64,000 nucleotides of DNA from Brevundimonas sp. SL130 (GTDB taxonomy: Bacteria > Pseudomonadota > Alphaproteobacteria > Caulobacterales > Caulobacteraceae): contig NZ_CP113064.1 in the NCBI RefSeq assembly GCF_026625805.1, positions 3,264,657-3,328,656 on the forward strand, read 5' to 3'. Position numbers and translations under genes: made by a program. Position 1 is the first letter of the stretch, and each line of letters opens with the position of its first letter. The notes below the pieces were generated by a model. The model did not search any database and was not told the DNA's origin. It saw only the letters and a program-made list of their open reading frames with translations. Of the stretch, positions 24,945 through 33,797 are shown one piece after another.

Positions 24945-25712
24945 ATGACCGCCCGGCGGATAATCCCCTGCCTGGACGTCAAGGACGGCCGGGTGGTCAA
25001 GGGCGTGAAGTTCGTCGGCCATACCGACATGGGCGACGCCGCCGAACTGGCCGCCCGTTACCGCGACGCGGGCGCCGACGAACTGGTCTTCTACGACATT
25101 ACCGCCAGCCCCGAGGGCCGGACCCTGGACTATGGCTGGATCAAGGATATCGCCCGGCTGCTGGACATCCCCTTCTGCGTCGCCGGCGGCATCCGCAGCG
25201 TCGATCAGGCGGCCCGATGCCTGGATCACGGCGCGGACAAGGTCTCGATCAACTCTCCCGCCCTGGAACGCCCAGAACTGATCGCCGAAATGGCCGCGCG
25301 GCTGGGCAGCCAGTGCGTCGTCGTCGGCGTCGACAGTCGTCTGGAGGACGGCGACTGGGTGGTCCACAAATACACCGGCGATCCCGACGCGCGCCGCCGC
25401 GCCGGCAAGCGCACCCTGGACTGGCTGGATGAGGCGCAGAGCCTAGGCGCCGGCGAGATCGTGCTGAACTGCATCGACCAGGACGGGGTCCGCAAAGGCT
25501 ACGACATCGAACAGCTGTCCGCCGCCCGCGCACGCCTGACCATCCCCCTGATCGCCTCGGGCGGCGCCGGCGCCCCCGAGCATTTCAAGGCCGTGTTCGA
25601 ACAGTCCGACGTCTCCGGCGCCCTCGCCGCCAGCGTCTTCCACACTGGCGCGATAGCCATCCCGGACCTGAAGGCCTATCTGGCGGGCGAAGGGCTGGAG
25701 ATGAGATTGTGA
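24945..25712 (+). CDS. hisF: Imidazole glycerol phosphate synthase, cyclase subunit
   Basis: HisF uses ammonia from HisH to form imidazole glycerol phosphate and AICAR. Catalytic Asp residues are in IPCLDVKDGRVVKG near residue 11 and NCIDQDGVRKGYD near 130. Phosphate-binding turns are VAGGIRSVDQA near 82 and IASGGAGAPEHF near 202. It has 255 residues. ATG 24945 is preceded by AGAGGG, a usable ribosome site, 31 bases after the hisA stop. Confidence 0.95.
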   Translation: MTARRIIPCLDVKDGRVVKGVKFVGHTDMGDAAELAARYRDAGADELVFYDITASPEGRTLDYGWIKDIARLLDIPFCVAGGIRSVDQAARCLDHGADKVSINSPALERPELIAEMAARLGSQCVVVGVDSRLEDGDWVVHKYTGDPDARRRAGKRTLDWLDEAQSLGAGEIVLNCIDQDGVRKGYDIEQLSAARARLTIPLIASGGAGAPEHFKAVFEQSDVSGALAASVFHTGAIAIPDLKAYLAGEGLEMRL

Positions 25713-25726
25713 CCCGATCCCCGCAT

Positions 25727-25877
25727 TCCTCCCCCCTTGGGGGAGGGGGACCGCCGCGCCTCTTGCGCGGGGGTGGAGGGGGCCCGCCCGCGCGCCGCCG
25801 CCCGATGTCCACCACCCCGCACGCCCTTACCCCCTCCACCACCCTTCGGGCGGTCCCCCTCCCCCTGAGGGGGAGGA
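25727..25877. repeat. Long palindromic intergenic repeat, family C copy 1
   Basis: Bases 25727-25754 (TCCTCCCCCC... GGGACCGCC) are nearly the reverse complement of 25848-25877 (GGGCGGTCCCCC... GGAGGA). The gap between hisF and hisIE consists almost wholly of this element. A related sequence is at 45650-45800. Confidence 0.75.
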
Positions 25878-25896
25878 TTTTTGAGGAGAGGATCCC

Positions 25897-26526
25897 ATGA
25901 TCGACCCCACCACCATCGATTTCGAAAAAGGGAACGGCCTGGTCCCCGTCGTGGTTCAGGACGCCGCCACGCTCCAGGTCCTGACCCTGGCCTATATGGA
26001 CCGCGCCGCCCTGGACGAAACCCTCCAGTCCAAGGAAGCCACCTTCTTCTCGCGCTCGCGCGGCGGACGCTGGCGCAAGGGCGAGACCTCGGGCGACCGG
26101 CTGCACGTCGTCGGCATCACGGCCGACTGCGACAGCGACGCCCTGGTCCTGTCCGTAAACCCCGTCGGCGACGCCTGCCACCTGCACCGCCCCAGCTGTT
26201 TCGGCGAGGCCGACGCGCCGGGCCTGGGCCGCATCGCCCGGCTGGAACAGACCATCGCCGAACGCGCCGCCGCCGATCCGTCCGAAAGCTGGACGGCCAA
26301 ACTGATCGGCCAGGGCGTCAAACGCATCGCCCAGAAGGTCGGCGAAGAGGGCGTAGAGACCGCGCTGGCGGGCGTCGCCGGCCCTGATGAAGAACTTGCC
26401 AGCGAGGCGGCGGATTTGATCTATCACCTCTTGGTGCTTCTCCACGCCCGTAACATGGTGTTTCAGGACGTGCTGGACGTGTTGGCCTCCAGAGCGGAAG
26501 CGGGCAAAGCGACGCCCAGACCTTAA
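25897..26526 (+). CDS. hisIE: Bifunctional phosphoribosyl-AMP cyclohydrolase / phosphoribosyl-ATP pyrophosphatase
   Basis: This 209-residue protein joins two enzymes of the second and third histidine steps. The HisI half (residues 1-110) shows FFSRSRGGRWRKGETSGD near 48, ADCDSDALVL near 85 and DACHLHRPSCF near 101 with zinc-binding Cys and His. The HisE half (from about 118) shows RIAQKVGEEGVETALAG and EAADLIYHLLVLLHARN, the metal-binding helical motifs. In many alphaproteobacteria hisI and hisE are separate, so the fusion is a lineage marker. The gene is separated from hisF by the palindromic element. Confidence 0.93.
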   Translation: MIDPTTIDFEKGNGLVPVVVQDAATLQVLTLAYMDRAALDETLQSKEATFFSRSRGGRWRKGETSGDRLHVVGITADCDSDALVLSVNPVGDACHLHRPSCFGEADAPGLGRIARLEQTIAERAAADPSESWTAKLIGQGVKRIAQKVGEEGVETALAGVAGPDEELASEAADLIYHLLVLLHARNMVFQDVLDVLASRAEAGKATPRP

Positions 26527-26568
26527 AGGCGACTGATCCCGGATAATGGGATCGATCAGGGGACAAGT

Positions 26569-28026
26569 ATGGCGGCTCTCATTCTGTTCGGCGGCGGCGG
26601 CGATCTGGCGATGCGCATGCTGTTGCCCTCGCTCTATTTCCTCGAGCACGACGGGCTCCTGCCGGACGATCTCAAGATCATCGGCGCCGCCCGTTCCGAT
26701 GAAACCGCCGACGAATATGTGGCCAAGGTCCATGACGCGGTGAAGGCCAAGGCCGAGGCGGACAAGGCCTGGGACGACCATAGCTGGGCCAAGATGAAGG
26801 CTCGCCTCGACTATCTGGCTGTGGACGCCACCGACCCCGCCAGCCTGAAGGGCCTCAAGGATCGCGTCGGCGACGGCGAGGTCACCTCCTTCCTGGCCGT
26901 CTCGCCCTCGCTGTACGGCCGCATCGTCACCGCCATGAAGACGGCCGGCCTGGCCGAGCGCAACTGCCGCATCGTGCTGGAGAAGCCGGTCGGGCGCGAC
27001 CTCAAGTCCTTCCTCGAGATCGACGACGCCGTGGCCCACGCCTTCCGCGAGGACCAGGTGTTCCGCATCGACCACTATCTGGGCAAGGAGACGGTCCAGA
27101 ACCTGACGGCGCTGCGCTTCGGCAACACCATCTTCGAGCCGCTGTGGAACAATCTGACGATCGACCACGTCCAGATCACCATTGGTGAAACGGTCGGCGT
27201 CGGCGACCGCTGGCCCTATTATGACGAATACGGAGCATTGCGCGACATGCTCCAGAACCACATGCTCCAGCTGCTGTGCCTGGTGGCCATGGAGCCGCCG
27301 TCAGACCTGGACCCCGAGTCGCTGCGCAACGAAAAGGTCAAGGTGCTGCGGTCCCTGCGCCCCATCACCCATGAGGACGCCGAGCGCGTCACCGTGCGCG
27401 GCCAGTATGTGGCGGGCGTGTCCGAGGGCAAGCCGGCCAAGGGCTATGACGAGGAGCGCGGCGCCGATTCCGACACCGAGACCTTCGTCGCCATCCGCGC
27501 CGACATCGACAACTGGCGCTGGGCCGGCGTGCCCTTCTTCATGCGGACCGGCAAACGCCTGCCCGAGAAGCGCACCGAGATCGTCATCCAGTTCAAGCCC
27601 GTCCCCCACTCCATCTTCGACAACGAAGAGGGCGAGGCGCCGGCCAACCGCATGATCATTGAGCTTCAGCCCGAGGAAGACATCTCCCTGACGGTGATGA
27701 ACAAGCGCCCTGGCCTGGACAAGCGGATGCAACTCCAGCCCATCACCATGAGCCTGTCCTGGGGCGTCGACGGCAAGTCCGCCGCCCCGCCGCGTCGTCG
27801 CATCGCCTACGAACGTCTGCTGCTGGACGCCATGCACGGCGACTCCACCCTGTTCGTCCGTCGCGACGAAGCCGAACAGGCCTGGAAATGGGTGGACGAG
27901 GTCGCCGAGGCCTGGGCCGAGTCCGGCCTGAAGCCCGACGAATATGTCGCCGGCACCTGGGGCCCCGACAGCGCCGACATGCTGATGATGCGCACCGGCC
28001 GCGACTGGAACACCACCGATGTGTAA
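26569..28026 (+). CDS. zwf: Glucose-6-phosphate 1-dehydrogenase
   Basis: Zwf oxidises glucose 6-phosphate to 6-phosphogluconolactone at the entry to the Entner-Doudoroff pathway. The 485-residue protein has the catalytic and substrate-binding RIDHYLGKE near residue 165, EKPVGRDL near 139 and FFMRTGKRLPEKRTEI near 324. The nucleotide loop reads GGGGDLAMRM instead of the common GASGDLAKR. ATG 26569 lies 42 bases after hisIE. The leader can form a small hairpin (GATCCC/GGGATC, 26535-26553). It leads the zwf-pgl-edd-glk cluster. Confidence 0.94.
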   Translation: MAALILFGGGGDLAMRMLLPSLYFLEHDGLLPDDLKIIGAARSDETADEYVAKVHDAVKAKAEADKAWDDHSWAKMKARLDYLAVDATDPASLKGLKDRVGDGEVTSFLAVSPSLYGRIVTAMKTAGLAERNCRIVLEKPVGRDLKSFLEIDDAVAHAFREDQVFRIDHYLGKETVQNLTALRFGNTIFEPLWNNLTIDHVQITIGETVGVGDRWPYYDEYGALRDMLQNHMLQLLCLVAMEPPSDLDPESLRNEKVKVLRSLRPITHEDAERVTVRGQYVAGVSEGKPAKGYDEERGADSDTETFVAIRADIDNWRWAGVPFFMRTGKRLPEKRTEIVIQFKPVPHSIFDNEEGEAPANRMIIELQPEEDISLTVMNKRPGLDKRMQLQPITMSLSWGVDGKSAAPPRRRIAYERLLLDAMHGDSTLFVRRDEAEQAWKWVDEVAEAWAESGLKPDEYVAGTWGPDSADMLMMRTGRDWNTTDV

Positions 28027-28033
28027 TCTCATT

Positions 28034-28205
28034 CTTTCGTCATCCTCCGGCCGGCGCAGCCGGACCGGGGGACCCAGCGGCGCGCGAGAGCGCGAACCTG
28101 TCACGGACGAATTCGTATCCGCCATTTCGCCTGCGCTGCGCTACGGCGCCGCTGGGTCCCCCGGTCTGCGCCGCGAAGGCGCGGCTTGCCGGAGGATGAC
28201 GAAAG
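28034..28205. repeat. Palindromic repeat family A, copy 1 (172 bp)
   Basis: The ends are a perfect 17-bp inverted repeat (CTTTCGTCATCCTCCGG at 28034-28050, complement at 28189-28205). A second perfect 21-bp pair joins 28063-28083 and 28146-28166. It begins eight bases after the zwf stop and ends 13 bases before the pgl start. A sister copy is at 43395-43569. Confidence 0.85.
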
Positions 28206-28218
28206 GAAGGAACAGCCA

Positions 28219-28929
28219 ATGACCCTCCCCATCGAAACCTTCCCCACCGTCGACGCCTGGGCCGAAGCCACCGCCGGCCGCCTGTCCGAGACCCTGGGCG
28301 CCGCCGTCCGCGACAATGGCCGGGCTGTCTTCGCCGGCCCCGGCGGCTCGACCCCCGCCCCGGTCTATCGCCGCCTCGCCGCGACCGATCTGGACTGGGC
28401 GAACATCGCCGTCACCCTGGTGGACGAGCGCTATGTCCCCGAGACCTCGCCAGAATCCAACGCCCGGCTGATCCGCGACACCCTGTTGCAGGACAAGGCC
28501 GCCGCCGGTCGGTTCATCCCCCTCTATACGCCCGAGGTCACGGTCGATCGCGCCGCCATTGTCGCCGCCCACGCCCTGGCGGCTGAGGGCGGACGTTTCG
28601 ACGCAGTGCTTCTCGGCATGGGAGAGGATGGCCATATCTGCTCCATGTTCCCCGACAGCCCCACCCTGAAGACCCTGCTGACCCCGACGCTGAAGCCGAC
28701 CGTCCTGGGCGTGCCCCACGGCCGCGACGGCGCCGCGCCGACGATCGAGCGCCTGTCGATCAACCTGGCCTATCTGATGTCCGCCGGCCGGGTCATCCTG
28801 GGCCTGAAGGGCGCCGCCAAACGCCGCGTGTTCGAAGAACAGGCCAAGGGCGACCCCAAGATCCAGCCCATCGCCGCCCTGATCGCCGCCGGCGTCCCGC
28901 TTGAAGTTCTGTACACGGAAGCCAGCTGA
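28219..28929 (+). CDS. pgl: 6-phosphogluconolactonase
   Basis: Pgl hydrolyses 6-phosphogluconolactone to 6-phosphogluconate. The 236-residue protein of the DevB/SOL family shows FAGPGGSTPAPVYRRL near residue 37, TLVDERYVPETSPESNARL near 69 and LLGMGEDGHICSMFP near 131. ATG 28219 is chosen because earlier in-frame codons fall in the palindromic repeat. It ends one base before the edd start codon, so the two are likely coupled. Confidence 0.93.
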   Translation: MTLPIETFPTVDAWAEATAGRLSETLGAAVRDNGRAVFAGPGGSTPAPVYRRLAATDLDWANIAVTLVDERYVPETSPESNARLIRDTLLQDKAAAGRFIPLYTPEVTVDRAAIVAAHALAAEGGRFDAVLLGMGEDGHICSMFPDSPTLKTLLTPTLKPTVLGVPHGRDGAAPTIERLSINLAYLMSAGRVILGLKGAAKRRVFEEQAKGDPKIQPIAALIAAGVPLEVLYTEAS

Positions 28930-28930
28930 C

Positions 28931-30820
28931 ATGACCCTGCACCCCACGGTGGCCGCGGTCACCGCCCGGATCGTCGAGAAGAGCCGCGCTGCGCGCGCCG
29001 ACTATCTGCGTCGCATGGACGCCGCCCGCGACAGCGGGACCGGCCGCGCCAAGCTGAGCTGCGCCAACTGGGCCCACGCCTTCGCCGGCCAGACCATCGC
29101 CGACAAACTCACGTCGATGGACGGGTCCAAGCCCAACCTGGGCATCGTCACCGCCTATAATGACATGCTGTCGGCCCACCAGCCGTTCGAGCGTTTCCCC
29201 GATGTGGTCCGCAAGGCCGTGCGGGAAGTCGGCGCCACGGCCCAGGTCGCCGGCGGCACCCCCGCCATGTGCGACGGCGTCACCCAGGGTCGTCCCGGCA
29301 TGGAGCTGTCGCTGTTCAGCCGCGACGTCATCGCCATGTCCACCGGCGTGGCCCTGACCCATGACGCCTTCGACGCCGCCCTGATGCTGGGCGTCTGCGA
29401 CAAGATCGTGCCCGGCCTGTTCATGGGCGCCCTGGCCTTCGGCCATCTGCCCGTCGTCTTCGCCCCCGCCGGCCCCATGCCCTCGGGCATTCCGAACGCG
29501 GAAAAGGCCCGCGTCCGCGCCGAGTACGCCCAGAACAAGGTCGATCGCCAGACACTGCTGGAAAGCGAGATCGGCTCCTATCACTCGCCCGGCACCTGCA
29601 CCTTCTACGGCACGGCCAACTCCAATCAGATGATGATGGAGCTGGCGGGCCTGCACATGCCCTCGACCGCCTTCGTCCACCCGGACACCGGCCTGCGCGA
29701 CGCCCTGACCGCCGCCGCCGCCAAGCGCGCCGTCGAACTGGCCCGCAGCGGCGAATGCCGCATGGCCGACGTCATCGACGAGAAGTCCATCGTCAACGCC
29801 ATCGTCGCCCTTCTGGCCACCGGCGGCTCGACCAACCACGCCATCCACCTGGTCGCCATGGCGCGGGCGGCGGGCGTGCTGATCGACTGGACCGACATGG
29901 ACGAGCTGTCGTCCGTCACCCCCCTGCTGGCCCGCGTCTATCCCAACGGCTCGGCCGATGTGAACGCCTTCCAGGCCGCCGGCGGCGTCGCCTTCGTGGC
30001 GCGTGAACTGGCCCAGGCCGGCCACATCCACTCCGACGTCACCACCATTATGGGCAAGGGCATCCACGCCTATTTCCAGGAACCGTCGATGGTCGATGGC
30101 CAGCTGGTCTGGCGCGACGGGGTCAAGGAAAGCCTCGATCTCGACATCCTGCGCCCCGCCTCCAACCCCTTCGACAAGGAGGGCGGTCTGCGCCTGGTCA
30201 AGGGCGACCTGGGCCGCGCGGTCATCAAGGTCTCGGCGGTCAAGCCCGAGAACCGCATCGTCGAGGCCCCCGCCGCCGTCTTCGAAACCCAGGAAGACGC
30301 GCTTCAGGCCTTCAAGGACGGCAAGCTCTACCGCGACGTGGTCGTGGTCCTGCGCTTCCAGGGCCCCAAGGCCAACGGCATGCCCGAACTGCACAGCCTG
30401 TCGCCCGCCCTGTCGATCATCCAGGACAAGGGGTTCAAGGTCGCCTTCGTCACCGACGGCCGCATGTCGGGCGCCAGCGGCAAGACCCCCGCCGCCATTC
30501 ACGTCAGCCCTGAGGCCCTCGCCGGCGGCCCCCTGGCCCATGTGAAGGACGGCGACATCATCCGTCTGGACGCCGAGGCCGGGGTTCTGACCACGGTGGG
30601 CGTCGACGGCCTGACCGCCCGCCCCGCCGCCGCTCGCGGCGACGCCAACGCCGCCGGCTCAGCCTGGGGCTATGGCCGCGAGCTGTTCGGCGCCTTCCGC
30701 CACGTCGTCACCACGGCTGAAGAAGGCGCCACCGTCTGCTTCGCCTTCCCCAGCGGCGCCCAATCGCATACGGACACGCCACCCGATCCCAACTTCGTCG
30801 ACCGGACCGTGGACGCCTGA
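28931..30820 (+). CDS. edd: Phosphogluconate dehydratase
   Basis: Edd converts 6-phosphogluconate to KDPG, the defining Entner-Doudoroff step. This IlvD/Edd family protein of 629 residues carries [17 protein letters not shown] near residue 77, [13 protein letters not shown] near 108, [16 protein letters not shown] near 155 and [22 protein letters not shown] near 219. These hold the Cys ligands of the [4Fe-4S] cluster; [19 protein letters not shown] is near 513. The usual partner eda is not in this window. ATG 28931 follows pgl directly. Confidence 0.95.
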   Translation: MTLHPTVAAVTARIVEKSRAARADYLRRMDAARDSGTGRAKLSCANWAHAFAGQTIADKLTSMDGSKPNLGIVTAYNDMLSAHQPFERFPDVVRKAVREVGATAQVAGGTPAMCDGVTQGRPGMELSLFSRDVIAMSTGVALTHDAFDAALMLGVCDKIVPGLFMGALAFGHLPVVFAPAGPMPSGIPNAEKARVRAEYAQNKVDRQTLLESEIGSYHSPGTCTFYGTANSNQMMMELAGLHMPSTAFVHPDTGLRDALTAAAAKRAVELARSGECRMADVIDEKSIVNAIVALLATGGSTNHAIHLVAMARAAGVLIDWTDMDELSSVTPLLARVYPNGSADVNAFQAAGGVAFVARELAQAGHIHSDVTTIMGKGIHAYFQEPSMVDGQLVWRDGVKESLDLDILRPASNPFDKEGGLRLVKGDLGRAVIKVSAVKPENRIVEAPAAVFETQEDALQAFKDGKLYRDVVVVLRFQGPKANGMPELHSLSPALSIIQDKGFKVAFVTDGRMSGASGKTPAAIHVSPEALAGGPLAHVKDGDIIRLDAEAGVLTTVGVDGLTARPAAARGDANAAGSAWGYGRELFGAFRHVVTTAEEGATVCFAFPSGAQSHTDTPPDPNFVDRTVDA

Positions 30821-30850
30821 TCCGACGCACCGACCCGCAGGAAAGACTTT

Positions 30851-31822
30851 ATGACTGACAAGACCCTTCTCGTCGGAGACGTCGGCGGCACCAATGCGCG
30901 CTTCGCCGTCGCCCGCATGGTGGACGGCCGTCCCGTACTGGACCACCACGAAAGCTTCCCGGCCGAGACCTATCCGACCTTCCTGGAAGGCGTCGCCGCC
31001 TTCATCGACGGCTGCGAAGTCAAGCCGACCGGCGGCGTCATCGCCGTGGCCGGTCCGGTCACGGACGGCGAGATCGACCTGACCAACTCGCCCTGGCGCG
31101 TGTCCGAGGCCGAGCTTCAGACCCTGGGTCTGAAACCCGTCAAGCTGATCAACGATTTCGAGGCCCTGGCCTGGGGCGCCCCCGTGGTGCCGGAAGACCA
31201 GCTGGAAAGCCTGGGCGGCCCCGTAGACGGCGACCCCCACGCCACCGTGGCGGTCCTGGGTCCGGGCACCGGCTTCGGCGTCTCGGCCCTGATCCGCGAC
31301 GCCCACGGCAAGGAAATGGCCATGCCGTCGGAAGGCGGCCACGCCTGTTTCCCTCCCGGCGATCCGGTCGAGGACGAGATCCTGCGCATCCTGCGCCGCC
31401 GCTATGACCGCGTCTCCATCGAACGCCTGATCTGCGGCCCCGGCCTGCTGAACATGCACCGCGCCCTGGCCGAAATCGACGGACGCGAGACCCATATCGA
31501 GGATCCGGCCGAGATCACCAAGGACGCCCTGGCCGATCCCAACAGCCCGTGCGGCGCGACCCTGGCCCGCTTCTGCGCCATCCTGGGCGCCGTGGCCGGC
31601 GACATCGCCCTGACCACGGGCGCGCGCGGCGGCGTCTATATCGCCGGCGGCATCGTCCCGCGCATCCTGCCCTTCATCAAGACCAGCCCCTTCCGCCAGA
31701 GGTTCGAGCGCAAGGGCCGGTTCAAGGACTATATGTCCGAAATCCCGACCAAGGTGATCATGCACAAACACGCCGCGCTTCTGGGCGCCGCGCGGGTCGC
31801 CTTCGCCGAATCCGAGGGCTGA
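30851..31822 (+). CDS. glk: Glucokinase
   Basis: Glk phosphorylates glucose with ATP and feeds zwf. The 323-residue protein is of the proteobacterial Glk group. The phosphate loop LVGDVGGTNARFAVAR is at residue 6, the sugar-binding segment KLINDFEALAWGAP near 98, and the ATP-binding VLGPGTGFGVSAL near 130. SEGGHACFPP holds the conserved Glu and His, and GGVYIAGGIVPRIL near 258 is the adenosine motif. It is last in the cluster and is followed by a strong terminator. Confidence 0.94.
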   Translation: MTDKTLLVGDVGGTNARFAVARMVDGRPVLDHHESFPAETYPTFLEGVAAFIDGCEVKPTGGVIAVAGPVTDGEIDLTNSPWRVSEAELQTLGLKPVKLINDFEALAWGAPVVPEDQLESLGGPVDGDPHATVAVLGPGTGFGVSALIRDAHGKEMAMPSEGGHACFPPGDPVEDEILRILRRRYDRVSIERLICGPGLLNMHRALAEIDGRETHIEDPAEITKDALADPNSPCGATLARFCAILGAVAGDIALTTGARGGVYIAGGIVPRILPFIKTSPFRQRFERKGRFKDYMSEIPTKVIMHKHAALLGAARVAFAESEG

Positions 31823-31842
31823 GGCAGACCTTGGCCCGCATC

Positions 31843-31871
31843 AGCCCCCGTCGTTCGCGGCGGGGGCTTTT
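31843..31871 (+). terminator. Rho-independent terminator after glk
   Basis: An 11-bp stem with one G-U pair and a UUCG tetraloop (AGCCCCCGTCG, TTCG, CGGCGGGGGCT) is followed by TTTT. It lies 20 bases past the glk stop and before the convergent DUF1295 gene. Confidence 0.88.
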
Positions 31872-31877
31872 CGCGCC

Positions 31878-32681
31878 TCACCCGGTCTTCGGCGGCCACG
31901 GCACGAAGGCGCTGGTCCGTTTCACATAGTCCGCATACCCCGGCCGCGACCTGTTGATCGCCTTCTCGGTAATCCCGATCCCCGACCAGCGCGTCAGGGT
32001 GAAGGTCAGGAAGATCGGCCCGGCGATCGACCACAGACCCACGCCCGTCTCGGCCGCGATCAGCCACAGCCCCCACCAGACGCAGGCGTCGCCGAAATAG
32101 TTCGGATGCCGCGTATAGCGCCACAGGCCGGTGTCCAGCACCCTGCCCTTGTTGGCCGGATCGCGCTTGAACGCCGCCAACTGGGCGTCGCCGACGCTCT
32201 CGAATACAATCCCGACCACCGCCAGCAACGCCCCGACCCCGGCGACGACGCCCAGCCCCGGCTGAGGGGCGACCTGCCCCAACTGCACCGGCAGCGACGT
32301 CAGCCAGGCCAGCACGGCCTGGGGCAGAAACACGAACAACAGCGCCGTCTTGCCAAACGACCAGCCGTGGGACTTTTCCTGATCCTCGACGATCTGCACA
32401 TACCGCCCATCCGCCCCGCTGGCCCGCCAGCGGCGGAACAGATGCCAGCCCAGCCGCAACGCCCAGACCGCGCACAGCCCCACCAGCAGCGCCTTGCGCG
32501 CCGGATCGCCCTCGGCGCGCGGCAGGGTCGCCAGGGCCAGCAACAACATGCCCAACGGCCAGACCGCATCGATGAAACTGACGTCCTTCAGCTTCAGCGC
32601 GACCCGCCATAGGCCGAGCATCACGGCGACGATCAGGGCCAGGTTCAGTCCCAGCAGGATGAGGATGTCGGTCAGGGTCAT
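31878..32681 (-). CDS. DUF1295 membrane protein (steroid 5-alpha-reductase-like fold)
   Basis: This 267-residue polytopic membrane protein has hydrophobic helices spread along its length. The family signature RYTRHPNYFGDACVWWGLWL is near residue 180, and the C-terminal SRPGYADYVKRTSAFVPWPP is typical of DUF1295. Members resemble steroid reductases and isoprenylcysteine methyltransferases and probably act on a lipid with NADPH or SAM. ATG 32681 is used, because the 17 residues before it in frame are basic and unlike the family. It is convergent with glk, and its neighbours give no clue to substrate. Confidence 0.85.
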   Translation of the reverse strand: MTLTDILILLGLNLALIVAVMLGLWRVALKLKDVSFIDAVWPLGMLLLALATLPRAEGDPARKALLVGLCAVWALRLGWHLFRRWRASGADGRYVQIVEDQEKSHGWSFGKTALLFVFLPQAVLAWLTSLPVQLGQVAPQPGLGVVAGVGALLAVVGIVFESVGDAQLAAFKRDPANKGRVLDTGLWRYTRHPNYFGDACVWWGLWLIAAETGVGLWSIAGPIFLTFTLTRWSGIGITEKAINRSRPGYADYVKRTSAFVPWPPKTG

Positions 32682-32718
32682 GGGCCTGATACGGCGGCGG
32701 TCCAGCGATGGATGGCGC

Positions 32719-33312
32719 CTAGGCCGGTTCAACCACCGTCAGCTCCGGCCACCGCCCCCGCGCATTCTCGACAGTCTTGACCCAGCCCTTGGCCAGCGGC
32801 CGGTTCGGGTTCGGCCGCACGACCATGGCGAACACATCCTCCAGACCGAACGGCGCCGCCACGGTGATCGTGTCGTCCGCTTCCAGCCGCACCCCGACGG
32901 CGAAGGTGGGGGCCACGAACCGGCCCAGGGCTTCGTCGGTCGCGTGCAACGGTTCATAGGGCTCGCCGAACCGGTTCTGGAACCACAGGTGCACCCGCGC
33001 CTGATTGCGGACCTCGACCTGGCTGCGGAAGGGTTCGTCGAAGGCGGCGGCGACCTGTTTGATCACCACGTCCTCGGCCTCGTACGACAGGTCCGACCCG
33101 TCGAAATAGGCCAGGTCGTAATCCTTGATCCCGTATCCCGACGGCCGTCCCGTCCTGGCGTTCCACACCGCCTGATAGACGGCGCCCGACACCAGCCGCC
33201 AGTCGGGCAGATCCAGCGCCCGCACCGTCCGCAAGACGTGCATCAGGCCGGGATCGGCGCGGACGATTTCGATCAGTCTTTCAGCTAATTTGGGGCTCAG
33301 GGCGTCGCTCAT
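32719..33312 (-). CDS. Nucleotidyltransferase-family protein (DUF925-like)
   Basis: The protein of about 197 residues has the layout of the minimal nucleotidyltransferase-like family often annotated as DUF925. VSGAVYQAVWNARTGRPSGY near residue 43 and IKDYDLAYFDGSDLSYEAED near 64 carry the DxD-type acidic pair. QARVHLWFQNRFGEPYEPL follows near 105. ATG 33312 is used; GTG two codons earlier is possible. No substrate is known for the family, and the gene stands alone between DUF1295 and a repeat-bearing gap. Confidence 0.8.
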   Translation of the reverse strand: MSDALSPKLAERLIEIVRADPGLMHVLRTVRALDLPDWRLVSGAVYQAVWNARTGRPSGYGIKDYDLAYFDGSDLSYEAEDVVIKQVAAAFDEPFRSQVEVRNQARVHLWFQNRFGEPYEPLHATDEALGRFVAPTFAVGVRLEADDTITVAAPFGLEDVFAMVVRPNPNRPLAKGWVKTVENARGRWPELTVVEPA

Positions 33313-33390
33313 CCCCACGCCTTAGCCTCCCGATCCGTTCAGCGGGAGACCTCGCGCGCCGTCATCCACAGATGCGCGCCACCCTACCCC

Positions 33391-33497
33391 CGTCATCCCA
33401 GGGCTTGTCCCTGGGATCCATACGCCCGGTATCGACGACGGCGCACTGCGTGGAAACACCGGGCGTATGGATCCTCGCCACAGGGGCGAGGATGACG
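33391..33497. repeat. Palindromic intergenic repeat, family D copy 1
   Basis: GGATCCATACGCCCGGT (33414-33430) and its exact reverse complement (33458-33474) form a 17-bp stem. The outer ends CGTCATCC and GGATGACG also pair. A shorter hairpin (CCCAGGG... CCCTGGG) lies at the left. Confidence 0.8.
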
Positions 33498-33797
33498 ATA
33501 CTTGGTGCAAAGCCTGCGCCGCACCGGCCAGCTATGAGACCACCGACCGGCCCCTACGCGCACAATTTCCGAGATAAGCCTTTAGCAATTCAGAGACTTG
33601 CGTATTTGTTCGACGAAATACCCGGCGCCCATTCAGCCCCGCTTACAATGGCGGCTCGGTCTTTGACATCGCCAGATACCCATACAAGCCGCCAGGTGGC
33701 ACAGTGCCATTTCGGCTATGAGATTTTCGCTTCCAACACAGCCACTTACGAGACGTGGCGCAAATGGCGCCCTATTTTAGCGCCACGCCATTCGCCC
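33498..33797. other. Non-coding stretch of lower GC
   Basis: About 300 bases at roughly 50-55% GC lie between the family D repeat and thiD. No frame has a believable start or known motif. A plus-strand open frame through it continues as antisense of thiD and is rejected. A small inverted repeat (TGGCGC and GCGCCA, nine bases apart, near 33766-33786) lies just downstream of thiD. The composition suggests foreign or decayed DNA. Confidence 0.5.
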
